Assembly: GCA_003220535.1 (NCBI GenBank)
Contig: QHSU01000068.1
Span: 62,001 to 126,000, forward strand
DNA from: Candidatus Rokuibacteriota bacterium
Lineage (GTDB): Bacteria > Methylomirabilota > Methylomirabilia > Rokubacteriales > CSP1-6
Direction of reading: 5' to 3'
Length of the DNA: 64,000 bases
This document shows, piece after piece, positions 1 to 7,479 of the stretch. Below the pieces are notes generated by a model that made no database searches, had not been told where the DNA came from, and saw only the letters and a list, made by a program, of their open reading frames with translations. A program made the position numbers and the translations under genes. How positions within the stretch are numbered: the stretch's first letter is position 1; every line of letters starts with the position of its first letter.

Positions 1-52
1 CCACCACGACCGGCTTCTTGGTGTCGTACAGAACGGCCGCCGTCACACGCAT
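1..52 (-). CDS. Zn-dependent alcohol dehydrogenase, N-terminal fragment (runs off the window)
   Basis: The minus strand opens with an ATG at 52 preceded by a good ribosome binding site (AAAGGAAGG, six bases upstream). The 17 visible residues begin MRVTAAVLYDTKKPVVV, which matches the first beta strand of medium-chain zinc alcohol dehydrogenases (typically MKAAVLYE...KPL). The rest of the gene lies outside the window, so neither zinc sites nor the Rossmann fold can be checked. It is divergent from the methyltransferase gene starting at 198. The family call rests on this short segment only. Confidence 0.6.
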   Translation of the reverse strand, partial: MRVTAAVLYDTKKPVVV

Positions 53-197
53 AGTTGACCTTCCTTTGCCTGAGGTCGTCCCGGGTAGTCTGCGCGAGCG
101 CGCTCGTCTTCGCAAGGCCGCCTAACGTCGGGCGCGCCTATTTGCCTTGCCCGACGGGGTCGCGTACTGTTCTCAGCGCGGAGGCGTCGATGGCGAC

Positions 198-974
198 ATG
201 AACGACGAGGCGAGAAACCGCCACGACGCGGCGGGCACCAACACGGCGCCGCTTCCCGTTCTCAAGAAGTATTACGAGAGCGAGAGCGAGCGAAGGCCCT
301 TCGTCAGCGCCCTGTTCGACAACGCCGCGGAGCACTACGACTGGGTCTGCGGGATGGGCTCGCTCGGCTCCGGAGGGTTCTATCGACGCTGGGTGCTGAC
401 GCGGTCCGGCCTGCGAGTCGGCATGAAGTTCCTCGACGTCGCGACGGGCACGGGCATGATCGCCCGGGGCGCGACGCGGATTCTCCACGAGCCGGGGGCC
501 GTGGTCGGGCTCGATCCGAGCGGCGGCATGTTGCGCGAAGCTCGCAAGACGCTCGCGATTCCTCTGGTGCAGGGGACCGTCGAGGAGCTGCCGTTCGCGG
601 ACGGCCACTTCGACTTCCTGTGCATGGGCTATGCCCTGCGCCACATGGCCGACCTCGGCGTGGCGTTTCGGGAATGCCTGCGGGTCTTGAAGCCGGGAGG
701 ACGCGTCCTGATCCTCGAGATCACGCTGCCGCGCTCGCCCCTCGGCCGGCGGTTTTTCCGTGTCTACTTCGAGAAAGTCCTACCGCTCATCACGCGGATC
801 AGCACCAGGAGCGCCAATGCGGAGCTGCTGATGAAGTACTACTGGGACACGATCGCCCATTGCGTTCCGCCCGACATGATCCTGGGCGTGCTGAAGTCGA
901 GCGGCTTCGTCGGCATCGAGCGCCGCGTGCGCGGCGGGCTCCTCAGCGAATACCTGGGCCTGAAGCCCGCGTAG
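198..974 (+). CDS. UbiE/MenG-like SAM-dependent methyltransferase
   Basis: This 258-residue protein has the class I methyltransferase fold. Motif I is LDVATGTGM near residue 79, followed by an acidic turn (GLDPSGGML), the VEELPFADGHFDF segment and the RVLKPGGRVLILE motif, all typical of UbiE/COQ5 enzymes that methylate quinone rings. ATG 198 is chosen because it lies downstream of a GGAGG at 180-184; an in-frame TTG at 147 would add 17 poorly conserved residues. The gene converges on the halogenase with only nine bases between them, so it may act on the product of that cluster or be an independent quinone methyltransferase. The fold is clear but the substrate is not. Confidence 0.8.
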   Translation: MNDEARNRHDAAGTNTAPLPVLKKYYESESERRPFVSALFDNAAEHYDWVCGMGSLGSGGFYRRWVLTRSGLRVGMKFLDVATGTGMIARGATRILHEPGAVVGLDPSGGMLREARKTLAIPLVQGTVEELPFADGHFDFLCMGYALRHMADLGVAFRECLRVLKPGGRVLILEITLPRSPLGRRFFRVYFEKVLPLITRISTRSANAELLMKYYWDTIAHCVPPDMILGVLKSSGFVGIERRVRGGLLSEYLGLKPA

Positions 975-983
975 CGCCGGGAG

Positions 984-2264
984 CTACCGGATCGCCATCT
1001 CGGCCGGCTCGACCCCGCGCAGTCCGTAGCGCCCCATGAAGCGCAAGAGGCCCCGGCTGTAGCGCCGCATGGTGCCCGTCCCCGACGCCTGGAGCGCGAT
1101 GTGGCGCTCGATGTGGCTCTGGGCCGCGCTCTTGAGGACGCTGGACCCGGTCGCCATCCAGTCACGCCCGGCTCGGAAGAGAGCCGCCATCCTTCCGTCG
1201 TAGAACGTGGCCACGAGATCGAGCCAGGCGGCGAGCATGGCGGTCTGAGTCGTCGCGTACGGCCGCAGCGCTGCTTCGAGCTCGAGGGGCGATGGTGTCG
1301 CGCCTGTCTTCGAGAATGGCGCGAGGGCGTCCGCCACCAGCTCGGCCGAGCGGAGTGCCAGGAGGACGCCGGGCGAGAGCATCGGATCGACGAAGCCGAA
1401 GGCGTCCCCGACCATCACCCAGCCGGGGCCGACGCCGCGCTGCGAGATCAGCTGGTAGTTGGCGTAGGTGGCGACGGACGTGACACGCTTGCTGCCGCCG
1501 GCGATCGATGACAGCCAGGCGTCGTCCGCGATGGCGCGCTCGAGCCGCTCGGTCGGGCTCGCGCCGAGACGAGCGGCGTCCTCGCGGCCGAGCACGATGC
1601 CCACCGACAGCCGATCTTGAAGCGGGATGCACCAGCTCCAGCCGGCGTCCAGGCGCCGGATGAGCACCTGGCCCGGCTCGTCGTCCCAGCTGAAGTTCTC
1701 GAAGTGGGCGAAATGCGCCACGTCCTTGCGCGGCCCGAGGTGGGCGGAGATGTTCAGGGCGCGTGCGCTGAGCCGGGCGCGCCCGGTGGCGTCGACGACG
1801 AGGTCGGGCTGACGGCCGCCGAGCTCCGGCGCCGCGGCCAGCGTCTCGTGTGCGAGGTCGAGCTCGCGACCGTCTTCCGTGACCGACTCCAGATGCGCGT
1901 GGGCGACAACGCGCTCGACTCCGGACGCGACGGCTCGTGCGAGCAGGGCGTCGTCGAAGCGTGGGCGGGGGATGTTGTACGCATACGGGAACACGCCCGG
2001 CGCGAACCGGGCGAACCTGAAGCTGAAGCGGTCCTTCGGCGACCAGATGAAGGACACACCCGGCTTGACGCGGCTGAAGCTCGCGGTCTCCTCCTCGAAG
2101 CCCAGCCGCTGGAGGATCGGAACGACGGCGGGCACGAGCGACTCGCCGACCAGCAGCTCCGGGCGTCGGCCGTCGTCGAAGAGCGTGACACGGGCACCCT
2201 GGCGCGCCAGGAGGATGGCCAGCGCGGAACCAGCGGGACCGGCGCCGACGATGGCCACTCTCAT
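984..2264 (-). CDS. Flavin-dependent halogenase (PrnC/PltA/CmlS-like)
   Basis: The 426-residue protein starts with an FAD dinucleotide motif GAGPAG (residues 7-12). It carries both hallmarks that separate flavin halogenases from monooxygenases: WxWxIP (W209, W211, P214) and FxxPxxSxG (FVDPMLSPG, 291-299). Lys67 in the segment VKPGVSFIW sits where the chloramine-forming lysine is expected. Halogenases use FADH2, oxygen and chloride or bromide. Members of this branch commonly act on carrier-protein-bound substrates, which fits the carrier protein gene in the same operon. Its ATG overlaps the stop of the ligase gene (ATGA). Halide and substrate cannot be read from the sequence. Geranylgeranyl-reductase-like oxidoreductases are the main alternative, but they lack the WxWxIP motif. 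Confidence 0.8.
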   Translation of the reverse strand: MRVAIVGAGPAGSALAILLARQGARVTLFDDGRRPELLVGESLVPAVVPILQRLGFEEETASFSRVKPGVSFIWSPKDRFSFRFARFAPGVFPYAYNIPRPRFDDALLARAVASGVERVVAHAHLESVTEDGRELDLAHETLAAAPELGGRQPDLVVDATGRARLSARALNISAHLGPRKDVAHFAHFENFSWDDEPGQVLIRRLDAGWSWCIPLQDRLSVGIVLGREDAARLGASPTERLERAIADDAWLSSIAGGSKRVTSVATYANYQLISQRGVGPGWVMVGDAFGFVDPMLSPGVLLALRSAELVADALAPFSKTGATPSPLELEAALRPYATTQTAMLAAWLDLVATFYDGRMAALFRAGRDWMATGSSVLKSAAQSHIERHIALQASGTGTMRRYSRGLLRFMGRYGLRGVEPAEMAIR

Positions 2265-3688
2265 CGGCAAATCTTTCCGCTCGGCGTCCTGGGAACCGCG
2301 TCGACGACCGTGAACTCGAGCGGCACCTTGTAGGACGACAGGACGCGCGCGCAATGCGCCTTCAAGGCGTCGAGGTCGCAGCCGAGCGGGTCCACGACCA
2401 CTTCCGCGCAGGGCACCTCGCCCACGCGCGCGTGCGGCCGGCTGAACACCCGAGATTCCTTGATCCCGGGGAACTGGTTGATGCAGTCTTCCACTTCCTC
2501 GGGAAAGAACTTCAGCCCGGCGACGAAGATGACGGCTTTCTTCCGGCCCTTGAGGTGCAGCGCGCCCGTTCGATCGAGCCAGCCGAGATCGCCGGTAAGG
2601 AACCAACCGTCCCGGGCGATGTGCTCGCGAAGCTGCCACGGCGAGTAGTAGGCCGAGAAGAGGCCGTCGCCCCGCACGGCGATCTCACCCATCGTCTCCG
2701 CGGAAAGATGCGCCGCGTCGTCGGAGAGGACGGCGACGTCGTAGCCGGGAACGGGGCGACCCACCGAGGTAGGGGGAAGCCCCTCGGTGCCCAGGTTGAT
2801 GCAGGGCAGGCCGGCCTCGATGATGCCGTAGGCCTGGCCGACCGGAACGCCGTAGGCGGACTCGAAGCGCTCCATCACCGCGGGCGAGATCGGCGCGGCG
2901 GTCGAGAGGGTCACCCGAATGCTCGTGAGCGGCGCGCCGGGCCCGAGGTTGGCCATGCGCTCGAAGTGGAGCGGCGCCGCGTAGAGCACGCTCGGCCGGA
3001 GCCGCCGGGCCGCATCGACCATCGCGCGAGGGAGCGTGTCGGGGCACATGAGGATGTGGGCGCCCGCCCGTATGTAGGCGGAGATCGTGACGGCGAAGTG
3101 ATACGCGAGCGGAAGCACCCACAGGATCCGGTCCTCTTCGCTGAACTTGAGCACGCGGTCGGAGGCTTCCACGCGCGCGGCCGTGGCTTCGTGAGAGAGC
3201 ACCACGCCTTTGCTACGGGCGGTCGTCCCGGACGTGAACCGGATGAAGGCGGCGTTCAGCGAATGGAACTCCGCCGGGGCCTCGGCGCCGCGATCGAGCC
3301 ACTGAAACGTGAAGCCGTCGCACTCGCCGCCCTTCACGACCTCGCCCGCGAGCGCGTCGGCCTTCGGCCAGGCGAGACAGCCGTTCAGCCGGACCTCGCC
3401 GACGATCTGCGCGATCTCGGCGGGTGTGAGGTTGCTCGCGAGCGGGACGAAGCACGCCCCCGAGGCGAGCAGGCCGAACGCGGCTGGGATATACGCGAGG
3501 TCGTTCGGGGCCAGGAGCCCGATCCGCTGGCCGGGCTCGACGCCCGCGGTCTTCAAGAATGCGGTGACCCGCTGCGCCTCGCGAGCGAGCTGGCCATAGC
3601 TCACGGAGCGGCCCGACCGGACGTCGGTGACCGCGCGGCGAGGCGAGTGCCGCTCGGCCGATGCGTAGAGGAGGTCGGCGAGGTTCAT
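2261..3688 (-). CDS. AMP-forming acyl/aryl-acid ligase (ANL superfamily)
   Basis: This 475-residue adenylating enzyme has the core motifs of acyl-CoA synthetases and adenylation domains: the phosphate loop FTSGTTARSKG (151-161), YGIIEAG (the A5 motif), a TGDLGWLDRTG block with GRKKAVIF, and the C-terminal PRTPSGKICR with catalytic Lys472. It should activate a carboxylic acid as the acyl-adenylate and pass it to CoA or, more likely here, to the carrier protein encoded at 6212-6487. The gene is coupled on both sides by ATGA overlaps: its start overlaps the stop of the FAD oxidoreductase and its stop overlaps the start of the halogenase. It is slightly short for the family but the C-terminal lid is present. 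Confidence 0.88.
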   Translation of the reverse strand: MNLADLLYASAERHSPRRAVTDVRSGRSVSYGQLAREAQRVTAFLKTAGVEPGQRIGLLAPNDLAYIPAAFGLLASGACFVPLASNLTPAEIAQIVGEVRLNGCLAWPKADALAGEVVKGGECDGFTFQWLDRGAEAPAEFHSLNAAFIRFTSGTTARSKGVVLSHEATAARVEASDRVLKFSEEDRILWVLPLAYHFAVTISAYIRAGAHILMCPDTLPRAMVDAARRLRPSVLYAAPLHFERMANLGPGAPLTSIRVTLSTAAPISPAVMERFESAYGVPVGQAYGIIEAGLPCINLGTEGLPPTSVGRPVPGYDVAVLSDDAAHLSAETMGEIAVRGDGLFSAYYSPWQLREHIARDGWFLTGDLGWLDRTGALHLKGRKKAVIFVAGLKFFPEEVEDCINQFPGIKESRVFSRPHARVGEVPCAEVVVDPLGCDLDALKAHCARVLSSYKVPLEFTVVDAVPRTPSGKICR

Positions 3689-4908
3689 CGCGCCTCGGCG
3701 TGGCGAGCCGCCGCTCGCCCGACGGCCTCACCCGTGGCCAGGCAGGTCCCGATCACGCGCGCCGAGCCGAGCGCTTCGTGCGTCGCGCTCATGCAGCGGC
3801 CGGCGACGAAGAGGTTCTCGACGTCGCGGGCCTGCAGGCAGCGAAGCGGAATGTCGTAGTGGGTCCCGTCGTCGAGATACTCGTAGGTGGCCCCGAGTCG
3901 TCCTTCTTCCCACAGCTCGATCGGCCAGCTGGCGCGGGCGATGCCGTCGGCGAACTTCCGGCCGCTCAGGACGTCCTCGCGCGTCAGCTGATAGCGCCCG
4001 ATCGCGCGGCGGCTCTCTCGGACGCCGACCTGGGGGGCGGCGTGGGAGACGAAGGCCCGCGTGAACGCGGGCACGGTCTTCAGAAATTCCGTGACGGCGA
4101 GCGCGCGCTTTCGGCCTTCCTGCTCGGCGACCGTCAGGAAGTCGCGGCTCGCGGGTAGCTCCTCGGCGATCCCGCTGAGCGTGAGCTTGCAGACGACTTC
4201 GCCCGGCTGCGGTGACGGGCCCAGCGCCAGGTTCGCGGCCCCCTTGGGCAAGCGCCCCTCCTGCTCGGCGGTCACCAGAGATCTCAAGAGCGCCACGCGC
4301 GCGCCTGGCCCGAGGGCGTCGGTATCGACGTGCTGCAGGACGAAGACCAGAGACGGCAGCTGGCGCTCGGCGAGCGGCGCCGTCACCGTGGCGACGCCGG
4401 CGAGGTGCGCGACGACGGCGTCGCCGCTCGCGTCCACGACGGCTCGCGCGGTCAGCTCGACGACACGCTCCCACGTCGCGACGCGTAGCGCCTCGACGCG
4501 GCCGGCGCCGTTCTCGAGGCCCATGAGGAACGTATGGAGGTACACGTCGAGCGGCGAGGCCGAGCCGCTGAGCTCGTCGGCCAGGCAGGCGAACGCGAAC
4601 GGTGTGTAGGGCAGGACGTACGTTCGTCCTCGACGCACCGGCGCGCCGCAGCCGGGCATGGCCGTGAGCCGCCGGGCGACGGTGTCGGCGAAGCCCTCGT
4701 TGAGCGGCTCCGGCGGTCCAGACGACGCGGTCCGATAGAGACCGCAGATCGTGCTCACCATGCCGGCCGTCGCCATGCCGCCGAGAAAGCCGTAGCGCTC
4801 GACGAGCGCTGTGCGCGCCCCCGAGCGTGCGGCCGCCACGGCGGCGGCCAGGCCGGCGGCGCCGCCACCCACCACCACGACGTCGTAGCTCAGCGCGCTG
4901 TTTGCCAC
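3685..4908 (-). CDS. FAD-dependent oxidoreductase (FAD_oxidored family)
   Basis: The 407-residue protein has an N-terminal FAD-binding motif GGGAAG (14-19) followed by LVERYGFLGGMATAG, characteristic of the PF12831-type FAD_oxidored family. The C-terminal FAD contact is NLFVAGRCMSATHEALGSA. GTG at 4908 is the only start that removes the out-of-family upstream extension, and it overlaps the end of the acyltransferase gene by 19 bases. Family members oxidise or dehydrogenate varied small substrates, so an oxidation or aromatisation step on the carrier-bound intermediate is a reasonable inference. No second redox cofactor site was seen. Confidence 0.8.
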   Translation of the reverse strand: MANSALSYDVVVVGGGAAGLAAAVAAARSGARTALVERYGFLGGMATAGMVSTICGLYRTASSGPPEPLNEGFADTVARRLTAMPGCGAPVRRGRTYVLPYTPFAFACLADELSGSASPLDVYLHTFLMGLENGAGRVEALRVATWERVVELTARAVVDASGDAVVAHLAGVATVTAPLAERQLPSLVFVLQHVDTDALGPGARVALLRSLVTAEQEGRLPKGAANLALGPSPQPGEVVCKLTLSGIAEELPASRDFLTVAEQEGRKRALAVTEFLKTVPAFTRAFVSHAAPQVGVRESRRAIGRYQLTREDVLSGRKFADGIARASWPIELWEEGRLGATYEYLDDGTHYDIPLRCLQARDVENLFVAGRCMSATHEALGSARVIGTCLATGEAVGRAAARHAEAR

Positions 4909-6230
4909 CCCATGCCCTCGCGGATCGTCTCGACGATACGCGTCACCTCGCCCTCCGTCGCCGCGCCCTCGATCCAGGATACGACCAGGTTGTTCTTGAT
5001 CCCGCAACGGTTGAAGAATACGCCGATCCCGGGCCGGGGCAGCACGGAGGGGGCGTGGTACGCGTTGACGACTCGCCGCCCGAAGAGCTTCTCGAGCGCC
5101 ACGGGGAAATCCATGAGGTCCGCGCAATTGAAGGAAAAGGTTTCTCGGGTCGCCGTGCCGGGAAGATCGCGCAGCATCACCGAGAGCGGACGGTATTTCA
5201 GAAACTCCATCGCCGCCGCGTTGGCGTCGATCTGTCCGTCGCGGAGAGCGTCCGTCATCTGGCGGCGCAAGGCCCGCGTCAACCCGGCCACGTCGGCGGT
5301 CTCGGACGGCCTGAACCGAGCGAAGTGGAAGGCGAGCACGTTGCCGAAGGTCGGTCCCGGCTCGCCCTTGGGTCGCACGTCGACCGAGACCGGGACGAGA
5401 AAGGGCACGTCGGGCAACCCGCGCTGCCGCCAGAGCTCGGCCATGGTCCTGCCCACGAGCGCCAGGCGCCAGCAGATCTCGCGAGTCGAGCGGACGCCGT
5501 CGACGCCGCGATCGTCGCCGACGAAGCTCGCCTGCCTGAAGCGGGCCCGTCCCGGCGACGTCAGTCCCGTGCCGGGCGACACCGGTGGCACCGGCGTCAG
5601 CGTCCGCATGTAACGCTGGCTCCGACGCCCGAGCCGTCCGCGCTCTCTCAGCGGACGCGGATCGGGGTCATCGACGAACGCCGGTGGCGTGCCTCCCCAC
5701 GGCGCCCGACCGTCGACCTCATCCAGGTGCGCCAGATGCGCTAGTAGATTCTGTCCACCGCGCGGGTCCATGAGGGGATGGAACCACGTGACGACGAGGA
5801 CGCTTTGCGGCCCCGCCGTCTCCGGCGTGTAGTCGAGGATCGCGAGTCGAAGCGGCGGCTCGCGTCGGGGGTTGATCGCCGCGTTGAGCTCGGCTTCGAG
5901 CTCGGCCTGAAGCGCCTCGGGCGCGCGGAGGCGCTGGTGGCGCACGGCCGGTCCGATCAGTGCGGCCCGTGAACGGGCGGCCCAGTGGAGCTTCCCCCAC
6001 GGGAACGGACGACGCAGGCGCGCTGCCGGCCACGGGCAGACGTCGAGGAATCGGTCCAGACTTCGCCTGATGCGCTCGGGATCGAGCGGCCTGTCGCACT
6101 GGACGACCATGAGCGTGTTGTTGCTCACGCCGGCGTGCTTCCAGAGCGCTTGCATCGCGACGAGCACGAGATCGGCGCCGCGCAACGGCAGCCGACGAAG
6201 GCGTGGAGTCCTCACGCGCTCCGTCGGCAA
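4890..6230 (-). CDS. Condensation/WES-like acyltransferase
   Basis: The 446-residue protein resembles the two-lobed chloramphenicol-acetyltransferase-like fold of condensation domains and wax-ester-synthase acyltransferases. The expected HHxxxDG active site appears as WFHPLMDPRGG: the second His (151) and Asp155 are kept, but the first His is Phe and the Gly is Pro. The second lobe contains GNVLAFHFARF and NRCGIKNNLVVSW. It could transfer the halogenated acyl group from the carrier protein to an alcohol or amine acceptor. The start lies inside the end of the carrier gene (19-base overlap). The family assignment is by motif and architecture only, so it is less certain than its neighbours. Confidence 0.6.
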   Translation of the reverse strand: MPTERVRTPRLRRLPLRGADLVLVAMQALWKHAGVSNNTLMVVQCDRPLDPERIRRSLDRFLDVCPWPAARLRRPFPWGKLHWAARSRAALIGPAVRHQRLRAPEALQAELEAELNAAINPRREPPLRLAILDYTPETAGPQSVLVVTWFHPLMDPRGGQNLLAHLAHLDEVDGRAPWGGTPPAFVDDPDPRPLRERGRLGRRSQRYMRTLTPVPPVSPGTGLTSPGRARFRQASFVGDDRGVDGVRSTREICWRLALVGRTMAELWRQRGLPDVPFLVPVSVDVRPKGEPGPTFGNVLAFHFARFRPSETADVAGLTRALRRQMTDALRDGQIDANAAAMEFLKYRPLSVMLRDLPGTATRETFSFNCADLMDFPVALEKLFGRRVVNAYHAPSVLPRPGIGVFFNRCGIKNNLVVSWIEGAATEGEVTRIVETIREGMGWQTAR

Positions 6231-6487
6231 ATGTAGGTCGCGAAGGCGCGGGGGGTTCTGATGTTCTCGGCGACGAGGTCTTCGTCGGGCATCCAGAACC
6301 CGTACTGAGCCTCGATGAAGAGGAGGACCTTCAGGAGCGCCATCGAGTCGAGACCGGCCAGCTCGAGATCGTCATCGGGCTGAACCGGCCGGCTGCGCGC
6401 CATGATGGCGGAGTTGATGAACTCCGTCACGGCTTTGGCGACCGCTTCCGGATCGAGGCGGGAGAGGTTCCCGGTGGACATGGTCAT
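6212..6487 (-). CDS. Acyl/aryl carrier protein
   Basis: This is a 91-residue free-standing carrier protein. The phosphopantetheine attachment motif is LAGLDSMALL with Ser48, followed by the family helix (LLFIEAQYGFWMPDEDL). ATG 6487 is preferred because GAGGA lies eight bases upstream; a second ATG at 6481 is also possible. It is the first gene of the minus-strand cluster and tethers the intermediate for the ligase, oxidase and halogenase encoded downstream. Its promoter region contains three 11-bp direct repeats (6504-6542). No polyketide synthase or large NRPS module is nearby, so the chemistry appears to run on discrete proteins. Confidence 0.88.
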   Translation of the reverse strand: MTMSTGNLSRLDPEAVAKAVTEFINSAIMARSRPVQPDDDLELAGLDSMALLKVLLFIEAQYGFWMPDEDLVAENIRTPRAFATYICRRSA

Positions 6488-6503
6488 GTTCACTATCCTC
6501 GAT

Positions 6504-6552
6504 GCAGATCTTACTTTGCAAATCTTACGCAGCAAATCTTACCTGCATTTAC
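6504..6552 (-). promoter_or_regulatory. Tandem 11-bp direct repeats upstream of the carrier protein operon (candidate operator)
   Basis: On the minus strand the unit GTAAGATTTGC occurs at 6542-6532 and 6528-6518, and as GTAAGATCTGC at 6514-6504, giving an exact 14-bp period. A weaker fourth copy (GTAAATGCAG) covers 6552-6543. The tract is AT-richer than its surroundings and lies 17-65 bases upstream of the carrier protein ATG. Phased direct repeats in such a position are typical of activator or repressor binding sites. The protein that binds is unknown. Confidence 0.5.
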
Positions 6553-6568
6553 GCCCTCCTCGGACGGC

Positions 6569-6581
6569 TCTGCATTGCAGA
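6569..6581. promoter_or_regulatory. Short inverted repeat in the divergent intergenic region
   Basis: The sequence TCTGCATTGCAGA is two perfect six-base arms around one central base. It lies between the direct repeats upstream of the carrier protein and the start of the exported protein gene at 6628, where a dimeric repressor could act on either promoter. This is inferred from symmetry and position only. Confidence 0.3.
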
Positions 6582-6627
6582 CGAAATGTCGCCGGTCGCG
6601 CGCGCGTCTAACGGGCAGGAGGAGGTC

Positions 6628-7122
6628 ATGAGAATGAGGCTCCTTAGAGGTAAGTTCCTTCGGGTGTCTGCGCTGTGCGTGCTGACGGGATTGACCTTCG
6701 CCACCAGTGCAGAGGCTCAGTGGCGAGACGAGAGACACGCGCCCGTTCGGCGAGACGAGCGAGGCCGTGAATTCGAGCGGCACGATTTCGGCCGACGAGA
6801 GATCGTGCGTCACAACGACTGGCACTTCGATCGGGGTCGAGGCTGGCGATTCGAGCACCGACCCGGCGTCTGGTCGCCGTACCACGTTTGGTGGTGGACG
6901 GGTGGACGGGTGGTGATGCTCGCGGCGCCCACGGTCACGGTCGTCCCGTATCCCAACGGTCGATACGAACTCCGGGGTGACGGCATCACGGTGCCCTATT
7001 ACTGGGCATGGGTGCCGGTGGCGCAGGTGTACGTCGCACCGCCGCCGCCGCCCGCGGTACCCCAGGCCGTTCCGGACATGCCCCCGGTCGGCCCCCCGCC
7101 GCCGCCTCCGGTGGCCGGGTGA
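6628..7122 (+). CDS. Exported Arg/His-rich protein with proline-rich tail, unknown function
   Basis: The 164-residue product begins with a basic N-region, a hydrophobic stretch (ALCVLTGLTFATS) and a likely signal peptidase site after AEA. The start at 6628 is set by a strong GGAGGAGG five bases upstream. The mature part is rich in Arg, Asp and His (for example RREIVRHNDWHFDRG), then in aromatic residues (YHVWWWTGG), and ends in a proline-rich tail with PPPPP runs. No enzyme motif is visible. A periplasmic or surface structural role is possible. It is divergent from the carrier protein cluster and need not be related to it. Confidence 0.7.
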   Translation: MRMRLLRGKFLRVSALCVLTGLTFATSAEAQWRDERHAPVRRDERGREFERHDFGRREIVRHNDWHFDRGRGWRFEHRPGVWSPYHVWWWTGGRVVMLAAPTVTVVPYPNGRYELRGDGITVPYYWAWVPVAQVYVAPPPPPAVPQAVPDMPPVGPPPPPPVAG

Positions 7123-7212
7123 GTGGGTGGATCACGAACGAATGCTGACTGACTCGTGCGCGCCAGCCGGCGTCGCCCTCGCGAGGCCCGCGGCGTGAGG
7201 AGGCTTGAGACC

Positions 7213-7356
7213 ATGCTACGGTCGAGTACGCTTCGACGCCTGGGTGCCATGCTCTTGCTTGCGTGCGTCGTGACCATCAGCACGGCGGGGTGTCTGCTGG
7301 TGCCGTTCCCCGTGGGCGGCGGCGGTGGACACCATCATCACCGCGGCCGCTGGTAG
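7213..7356 (+). CDS. Small lipoprotein with Gly/His tail
   Basis: This predicted 47-residue protein starts at ATG 7213 behind AGGAGG. It has a basic N-terminus, a hydrophobic core (LGAMLLLACVVTIS) and a lipobox ending TAGC, so Cys29 should become the lipidated N-terminus. The mature peptide is only about 19 residues, with a run of five Gly followed by HHHHRGRW. The histidine cluster suggests metal or surface binding, but no function is established. Very short lipoproteins of this kind are easily missed by gene callers. Confidence 0.6.
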   Translation: MLRSSTLRRLGAMLLLACVVTISTAGCLLVPFPVGGGGGHHHHRGRW

Positions 7357-7479
7357 CGACACGCTCGAACGCCGCGTTGCGCGCAGCCTCCTGGCCGGCC
7401 GGGGGGCTGTCGCGTTTCATGCGCCGATGCGCTCCGCGACTTGACTCCCTCCGCTTCTCGGCGCTAAGGAAGGAGTGCC

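Noticed and set aside
6502-6627. In-frame N-terminal extension of the exported protein through the repeat tract
   Set aside because: ATG 6628 has an ideal ribosome binding site and produces a standard signal peptide; the extension would only translate the operator repeats.
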